63,775 bases of DNA, taken from the NCBI GenBank assembly GCA_002282015.1, contig NCIJ01000009.1:1-63775 (forward strand). Reading direction: 5' to 3'. How positions within the stretch are numbered: the stretch's first letter is position 1; each line of letters opens with the position of its first letter. This stretch comes from Sulfuricurvum sp. 17-40-25 (GTDB lineage Bacteria > Campylobacterota > Campylobacteria > Campylobacterales > Sulfurimonadaceae). Both the position numbers and the translations under genes were made by a program. Positions 58,537 through 63,775 of the stretch are shown in pieces. The notes below the pieces were generated by a model that saw nothing but the letters and a program-made list of their open reading frames with translations, did not search any database and had not been told where the DNA came from.

Positions 58537-59496
58537 TTATCTAAAATCGGTATCGCCGGCCATCAGCCACCAGCGATTGCGCACTTCATCAGGTGAGATA
58601 CCCGCAGTGAGAACGTTAAAAGGTATGACGATATCGATAGGCACAACATGAGGCTGTGTTGGTTGAAAAAAACGCTGATGGCTGTTCGTTATCCAGCAAA
58701 ATAATCGTTGTGAACCTTGCCCCAGAGTATATCGGTATACAGCACCCCACAACCTTTTGATATCCTTGACATCTCCGAAGATATCCAGGCATTCCATCCC
58801 ACTCTCCCCGCGATCACGCAGTACAGCGATCCCGTGAACTTTTTTGCTTCCATAGCGGTAAATACTGATAATCTTATACGGGGTATCGGGATGATCCAGG
58901 TATCGTTCCCTCAGCCATTGTCCATCACGCACCCCTAAAATACTATCGGCAAGACTCTCTTTCATCTTTTGCCAAATTTTTGGGACATAGTGCATATCAC
59001 AGGCTCTGTATTCTCTCGCACGCCACAACGACAATGAGACTTTTGGGGAAATTTTCCATGAAAGCTCCACGAGGGAGTCTACCGCATCATACAAATCGAG
59101 CCGTTTCCCCAGCATATACGCACGCTGGTTGGGAAAACCAAAAGCGATCGCATATGTATTGCCCTCTCCGACCATAGTGCCGATATACCCGCTTGCTACT
59201 TTCCAAAATGCCCCTTTTCTAGTAAACGCGCCCCGTTCGCTTGGGTGTACCATCACATCCCCCATTTGAACCGCTTGCATCGATTCCCCCTTGAACAGGA
59301 TATTTCTAGGCATTCCCCCATAAAATGCGATGAGCTTTCCCTCTTTTCGCAAAGCGACACCGATTTTTGGTACGTCTCGATATTTCCATCGCCAAAAATC
59401 TTCTGACATTTCCGTACCGAAAACTTGGTGAAATAACTGCAGCCACTCCTCATGCCCTCTCGAGATATCGAACCATTCAGTATTGTTGCTGATCAT
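58537..59496 (-). CDS. GNAT-family acyltransferase-like protein of the polysaccharide locus
   Basis: A 319-residue protein with GNAT-like features: LIAFYGGMPRNILF, the acetyl-CoA region QMGDVMVHPSERGAFTRKGAF, and a second half repeating the fold. Proteins of this type in polysaccharide clusters are thought to modify amino sugars or peptides, but the substrate is not visible. The start overlaps the Wzt-like stop (ATGA). The PIG-L gene follows eight bases later, and a deacetylase plus an N-acyltransferase in series hints at re-acylation of an amino sugar. Confidence 0.7.
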   Translation of the reverse strand: MISNNTEWFDISRGHEEWLQLFHQVFGTEMSEDFWRWKYRDVPKIGVALRKEGKLIAFYGGMPRNILFKGESMQAVQMGDVMVHPSERGAFTRKGAFWKVASGYIGTMVGEGNTYAIAFGFPNQRAYMLGKRLDLYDAVDSLVELSWKISPKVSLSLWRAREYRACDMHYVPKIWQKMKESLADSILGVRDGQWLRERYLDHPDTPYKIISIYRYGSKKVHGIAVLRDRGESGMECLDIFGDVKDIKRLWGAVYRYTLGQGSQRLFCWITNSHQRFFQPTQPHVVPIDIVIPFNVLTAGISPDEVRNRWWLMAGDTDFR

Positions 59497-60701
59497 AGAT
59501 CAAAACTCTCCCATCGGTGTTCCAGCTCGACGATCCCCTGCTGAACCCCTTTTTGCTCCAGTTCGAAAACAGCGACAGGGTCGGCCCAGTCATAGGTATG
59601 CAGACCACGTTCGCAAAACAGGTAAACGCCGACATGATAGCGCCCTTTGAGCAAAGCGATGGAGGGAAACTGAATCGAAAATGTTCCGGCACCTTTCGAA
59701 TCTCGTTTCAGGAGTACCCCGTCATTCCATGCTCCTGCACTGCACAAAATCCGTCCGTCAGGCCCTGAAATAGTCACCGCGGCAGAGGGGCAGGGGAGAG
59801 AGGGATCAGAGACAAACTCCCCATAGATGCCCAGCGTTGAACGACCGCTGAACCCTTTGAGCAAACCCTCTTGCTGCCCATCCAGCGAAACGACAACCTT
59901 GCTAAATCGTGCATGCCCCTGTACGGTTGATGGGTGAGGCTGGAACGCTTCTGGCATAGTGAGCGTATCCAGATAGTTTTGATACGCCGCAACAACATTG
60001 GCGGCCATTCCGTCTTCGCGGATTTCCCCTTTTTCAATCCATATTGCCCGACTGCACAGCGATTCGATTTGAAACAGACTGTGAGAACAAAACAGGATCG
60101 TGCATCCGCGATCCTTGAGCGCCATGATTCGTTCAAACGATTTGCGGGCAAATGCCCCATCACCCACCGACAGCGCCTCATCGATGATGAGAACATCGGG
60201 TTTGACGCTCGTAGCGACCGAAAACGCCAGTCGGATCATCATTCCGCTCGAGTACGTTTTGACGCTCTGATCGATGAACTCTCCGATCTCGGAGAACGCG
60301 ACGATCTCATCGAACTTTTGATCCGCTTCTTCTTGGCTTAGTCCCGCAACAGCGGCAGCGAGGTACACATTCTCTCTTCCGCTAAACTCTGGATTAAACC
60401 CGCTCCCAAGCTCCAGCAGGGCAGAGACTTTTCCATGGGTGATCGCCTCTCCGTGGCTAGCTTGGATCGTTTGAGCGACGATTTGCAAAAGCGTTGATTT
60501 ACCCGCCCCGTTACGTCCCACGATCCCTACAACTTCACCGTGCGCAACACTGAGAGTGACATCACGCAGCGCATGAAAAGTCTTGCCGATGATTTTATGT
60601 CGATTCCATGGCAGCATCGTGCGCAGACGATCGCTGGGTTTGTCGTAAATCTGATACTGTTTAGCGACATTTTTTAGCTCTATTGCAGGATCATAAGACA
60701 T
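59493..60701 (-). CDS. Polysaccharide ABC exporter ATPase with C-terminal carbohydrate-binding domain (Wzt-like)
   Basis: A 402-residue ATPase from the ATG at 60701, which follows AAGGG by seven bases; an ATG at 60728 lies in the permease gene and is rejected. The ATPase part (1-240) has IVGRNGAGKSTLLQIV, the signature KTYSSGMMIRLAFS and VLIIDEALSVGD. Residues 265-402 resemble the Wzt C-terminal domain, which recognises the O-chain terminus before export. It overlaps the permease 3' end by 11 bp. Such transporters export O-antigen or teichoic-type polymers assembled in the cytoplasm. Confidence 0.9.
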   Translation of the reverse strand: MSYDPAIELKNVAKQYQIYDKPSDRLRTMLPWNRHKIIGKTFHALRDVTLSVAHGEVVGIVGRNGAGKSTLLQIVAQTIQASHGEAITHGKVSALLELGSGFNPEFSGRENVYLAAAVAGLSQEEADQKFDEIVAFSEIGEFIDQSVKTYSSGMMIRLAFSVATSVKPDVLIIDEALSVGDGAFARKSFERIMALKDRGCTILFCSHSLFQIESLCSRAIWIEKGEIREDGMAANVVAAYQNYLDTLTMPEAFQPHPSTVQGHARFSKVVVSLDGQQEGLLKGFSGRSTLGIYGEFVSDPSLPCPSAAVTISGPDGRILCSAGAWNDGVLLKRDSKGAGTFSIQFPSIALLKGRYHVGVYLFCERGLHTYDWADPVAVFELEQKGVQQGIVELEHRWESFDL

Positions 60702-61457
60702 CGGCAAACCCTTTTCGCATCGCACCAAACAGTTTCCATCCGACGTATGCGATGAGAAGCGACACGAGAGCGTAGACCGCCATCGCTATACACACCCTCG
60801 TATCCACTCGATAGGCAGACTCATAGGATTGATCTCAAACAGCCATCTCGACCATTGAGGCACCGCCTCTATGGGGTAAAAAATCGGAGAGAGAAACATA
60901 ACCATGCTCATAAAAACCCCGATCAGCGTGGAGATGTCACGCACATAAACCCCCAATGCCGAAAAAATCCATCCAGCTCCCAAAAGCATGGGCATGGTGA
61001 CGAGTATGATGAGAGGCAGCGCGAGAATGGAGAGATGGATCTCTTGATAAACAGCCGCCACCGCTATGAGCAAAATAGCCAGATTGATCAGGAGATGAAA
61101 AAGACTCCCGATGAGCGTGACAACAGGCAATATCTCCAGCGGAAAGATCACTTTGGTGACATAATTGCTCTGAGAGACGATCAGTCCGGGGGATTTGGTG
61201 ATCACCTCGTTAAAAAACCAAAAAACAACCAACCCCGCATAAAGCTGAACCGAAAACTCCGCGATATTGCCGCTCCCACCATGCCATTTTGCTTGAAAAA
61301 TCTCTCCGAATACAAAGGTGAAAATCAGCAGCATGAGTATAGGTGTCAGCAGTGCCCACCATATTCCCAGCACCGAGCCGCGATACCGTGAAAATATCTC
61401 TCTTTTAGAGAACTCTTTGATGAGATAATAATGGGAAAACAAAGATGGAAGCTGCAT
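60691..61457 (-). pseudogene. Polysaccharide ABC exporter permease (Wzm-like), frame broken near the 3' end
   Basis: The main frame (61457-60786, 223 residues) has six-helix ABC-2 permease features: FSKREIFSRYRGSVLGIWWA at the start and FEINPMSLPIEWIRG near the end. It then stops at CV. The expected last part, MAVYALVSLLIAYVGWKLF followed by GAMRKGFADVL, is present in another frame and ends at 60691, overlapping the Wzt-like start. Compared with typical permeases roughly ten residues between the two blocks are missing, so a short deletion not divisible by three near 60784-60795 is likely. The lost final helix would probably inactivate the exporter, unless this is an assembly error. Confidence 0.75.
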
Positions 61458-61796
61458 AATTCTGCTTTTACATTAAATTTTTTTGTATAAATTAGATTAA
61501 CTGACCTTACGCACTTTTTGAAAAAAGAGCGTAGTGAAACCTCTAAATTCTCAAAAGAGTAGCTTTAGTGTATAACATCAGTGATAAATGTGAATTATAG
61601 CAAATAAGCATTAAACAGCGGTTATTCGTAGATAAAAAAAGACAAAAAACATCAGAAACACATTGATTGGGTGATTATTAAGGTTTGTTTAAAATAACTT
61701 AGGGGATAATTCAGCATCATCGAGAGTAGTTAACTCGGTGTGCGCACATCAACTACACTAGGTAACATCTAGTATAATATATTTAAAGGAGCCTAA
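61458..61796. promoter_or_regulatory. Divergent control region between Wzm-like gene and S-layer gene
   Basis: The 339-bp gap has no gene. Close to the S-layer start there is TATAAT (61773-61778) and AAAGGAG (61785-61791), five bases before the ATG. A perfect 10-bp palindrome, TGTGCGCACA (61739-61748), is centred about 41 bases upstream of the likely transcription start. No clear -35 element is visible, as is common in Campylobacterota. The remainder is AT-rich with no feature I can name. Confidence 0.55.
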
Positions 61797-63775
61797 ATGG
61801 CAATCACATCAACACAACGTACACAAATCGTACAAGCTACGGTTGCAATGTTCGGAGCAGCTCCAGGCGGTTACATGACTGAGCTTACTGCTTTGTTCGA
61901 AGCAACTGGAAGCAACATCACAAACTTTATGAAAGCATTGGCTACAACAACAGCTTTTACAAATCAAGCAGCTTACGCTAACTTCAAAACAACAACTGAA
62001 AAAGCAACAAGTATGGCGGCAGCATATGGCCTAACAGATATTACAACAGCAGGATCTGCTGGTAAACAAGCATACGATTACTTTGCAGCAGAATTAAACA
62101 AAGGTGTTAGCATCGGTGAGATCTTCGCAGCAGCGAACACTTTCTTGACAGGTACAACAGATGCAGCATTTACAGCTACTAAAACATTGTTGACAAACAA
62201 AACAACAGTAGCAGAGTACTATACTGTAACTCAGGGTGGTACATCAACTACTCTAACAACACTTCAGTCTGCTGTTTCTTCTGTAACAGCAACTACTGAC
62301 GTTTCAACTCCTACAGCTATCGCAGCGGTTATCGCAGCTACTGCAGCAGCAACGACTGGTCAAACTTTCACGCTCACTACTGGTGTTAATGAAGGTACTG
62401 CATTTACTGGTGGTACTGGTAATGATACATTCACTGCAACAAATGCTACATTGACAACAGCATTAGACACACTTAAAGGTGGTACTGGTACTGATACACT
62501 TAGTATCACTTCTGTTACTACTGACTTGAATAATGATGGCGATACTACAGATACAAATGAAGGTGCATTTGTTTTGACGGACGTATCTGGATTGTCTCTT
62601 ACAAGTATTGAAACAGTACAAATCCGTGCAGCGCATAACGCAACTGTTAACACTACAACTTTCACAGATGTAACAACTTTGAGTACAACTCAAGTTGCTG
62701 GTGATGCAGCATTGACTGCAGCCACTACAACTGATATTACTGTATCTGGTGTAACTGGTACTATCGCAACAGATGGTGGTAAAAATATCTCTGTAACTGA
62801 TGCTACAGCTGCTAAGAATATCACAATCGGTGCTGCAACGGTTAATGCAGGTACTATTACTGTAACGGATACAAACCAATCAACTGGTGCTATCGCAATC
62901 GATGGTGGTACAACTGTAACAGTTACTGCTTCTGCTCGTACAACGGGTACTATCACAGTGGGTGATACTGGAGCTGGTAACGTTGCAACTGATATGGCAA
63001 GTGGTGCTATTACAGTTACTGCTAGTGAAGCTTTAGCATCTACTGGTACTGCAGCTGATATCACTGTAGAGGGCGGTTCATCTATCTCTATTACTGAAAA
63101 CATTACTGCTTCTGCTGCTGCTATCACAACGGCATCAACTTCAGGTGCTCCTGGTGTTATTACTGGTGCTGCGATTGCTGCTACTGGTGGTGCTGCTACA
63201 ACTACAATTACTGTAAATCAAACTGCTGCTAAAGCTGCTGTTGCTGCTGTTACAGCTGCTACTGCTGTTGCTGCAACAACGACTGCAACATTTACTGCGG
63301 TTACTTCTGGTACTGCTGTTACTGTTAACGGTTTGACATTTACTGCTGCAAAAGATCTTACAGCTGCTCAAGTTGCTGCTGCATTTAGTGGTCTAACAGC
63401 TGGCGATAAGCAAGCGGGTACAGGACCGACTGCAAACGGTACATACACTGGAGCATCTGCTGCAGCTTGGACAACTGGCGCTGTTACAAATATTAGTTCA
63501 ACAAGCAGTTCAGTTACATTTACAGCTGTAAGCGGTACTGCTGCAGTTACTGCTGCGACTAATGCTACTCTTGGCACTCCAGTTACTGGTACTGTTGGCG
63601 CAACTGGTGTTACTGGTGTTCTTGGTGTTGTTAATGGTGGAGTAACTGTTAATGGTAACATCACAGGTACAGACGTATTGTCAACAGTTTCTTTGAATGC
63701 TTATGGTACTTCAACAGTTGCTTCTGATGCATTGACATCTCTTAGCCTTGCAAACAGTGCAAGTGGTGTAACTGT
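61797..63775 (+). CDS. Giant S-layer-like RTX protein (C-terminus outside window)
   Basis: An open frame of at least 659 codons that runs off the right edge. The protein is extremely rich in Thr, Ala, Val, Gly and Ser, and I see no cysteine. The N-terminal 150 residues are helical (MFGAAPGGYMTELTALFEAT), as in the secretion/anchoring region of RsaA of Caulobacter or SapA-type S-layer proteins. RTX-like repeats follow at about residue 200-225 (GGTGNDTF, GGTGTDTL), and then a long beta-rich region of repeats. Codon use is strongly skewed to GCA, ACA, GCT, ACT and GGT, typical of very high expression. The strong ribosome site fits. It has no Sec signal, so the divergent type I system is the likely exporter. 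Confidence 0.85.
   Translation, partial: MAITSTQRTQIVQATVAMFGAAPGGYMTELTALFEATGSNITNFMKALATTTAFTNQAAYANFKTTTEKATSMAAAYGLTDITTAGSAGKQAYDYFAAELNKGVSIGEIFAAANTFLTGTTDAAFTATKTLLTNKTTVAEYYTVTQGGTSTTLTTLQSAVSSVTATTDVSTPTAIAAVIAATAAATTGQTFTLTTGVNEGTAFTGGTGNDTFTATNATLTTALDTLKGGTGTDTLSITSVTTDLNNDGDTTDTNEGAFVLTDVSGLSLTSIETVQIRAAHNATVNTTTFTDVTTLSTTQVAGDAALTAATTTDITVSGVTGTIATDGGKNISVTDATAAKNITIGAATVNAGTITVTDTNQSTGAIAIDGGTTVTVTASARTTGTITVGDTGAGNVATDMASGAITVTASEALASTGTAADITVEGGSSISITENITASAAAITTASTSGAPGVITGAAIAATGGAATTTITVNQTAAKAAVAAVTAATAVAATTTATFTAVTSGTAVTVNGLTFTAAKDLTAAQVAAAFSGLTAGDKQAGTGPTANGTYTGASAAAWTTGAVTNISSTSSSVTFTAVSGTAAVTAATNATLGTPVTGTVGATGVTGVLGVVNGGVTVNGNITGTDVLSTVSLNAYGTSTVASDALTSLSLANSASGVT

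Noticed and set aside
60855-61391. A 178-codon plus-strand frame opposite the Wzm-like gene
   Set aside because: The translation is hydrophilic and low in complexity, and the opposite strand encodes a recognisable permease.
62360-63664. Several open minus-strand frames opposite the S-layer gene
   Set aside because: They are low-complexity shadows of the Thr/Ala-rich coding strand, with no ribosome sites and no recognisable protein.
42912-63775. An integrated element between duplicated tRNA-Thr ends
   Set aside because: No second copy of the tRNA 3' end was seen by eye in the window and there is no integrase next to the tRNA.

Overview
The window reads as chromosome around the replication origin of a Campylobacterota (formerly Epsilonproteobacteria) organism, most likely in the Sulfurimonas/Sulfuricurvum group. 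The support is the order ruvC-dnaA-dnaN-gyrB with TTATTCACA-type DnaA boxes on both sides of dnaA, a Campylobacter-like NrdA carrying the family-specific insert after NLCTEI, a short QueF directly after gyrB, and a Thr/Ala/Val-rich RTX-type surface protein with its own type I secretion system. The genus is inferred from remembered family and synteny patterns, not from a search.

Layout. 1-2.0 kb: a tyrosine recombinase (C-terminus off the left edge) lies head-to-head with the 3' part of comM/yifB; an integrated element appears to have cut comM at its Walker B region. 2.0-18.0 kb: core and housekeeping genes: a YeiH-type exporter, a DUF748 envelope protein, nrdB followed by an overlapping chain nitrilase-pcm-methyltransferase-RsmB-like, a Tat-exported DUF882 protein, nrdA (broken), purB, an RluA-type pseudouridine synthase and an OlsF-like bifunctional acyltransferase. 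18.0-25.8 kb: origin region with ruvC, dnaA, dnaN, gyrB, a degenerate GGDEF/EAL membrane protein and queF. 25.8-31.7 kb: a four-gene minus-strand operon of response regulator-GGDEF-EAL, YfiR, histidine kinase and TonB-dependent receptor. 31.7-42.3 kb: a phosphate locus: phoU-phoB-phoR-cca-pstC-pstA-pstB-pit on the minus strand, diverging from pstS and an OprP-like porin, with a well-formed PHO box before pstS.

42.9-63.8 kb is a cell-surface locus that starts beside a tRNA-Thr. Nearly all of it runs on the minus strand: polysaccharide export (Wzm/Wzt), a GNAT-like protein, a PIG-L deacetylase fused to three GT2 domains, a GT2, a trypsin/V8-like protease with RTX repeats, two small proteins, a complete type I secretion system (ABC, HlyD, TolC), an RTX/DUF4214 protein, an acyltransferase, a GT2 and WbaP. 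A giant S-layer-like RTX protein diverges from it on the plus strand and runs off the right edge. The simplest reading is that the ABC/HlyD/TolC machine exports the RTX proteins and the S-layer subunit, while the glycan genes build the surface polysaccharide to which such layers usually attach.

Three genes carry small reading-frame lesions: nrdA (about 35-38 nt missing), the PIG-L/GT gene (an exact 8-nt tandem duplication) and wzm (a short deletion near the 3' end). Each may be real or an assembly error, and the essential nrdA makes assembly error a serious possibility. Family and domain names throughout come from recognising motifs, not from a database search.
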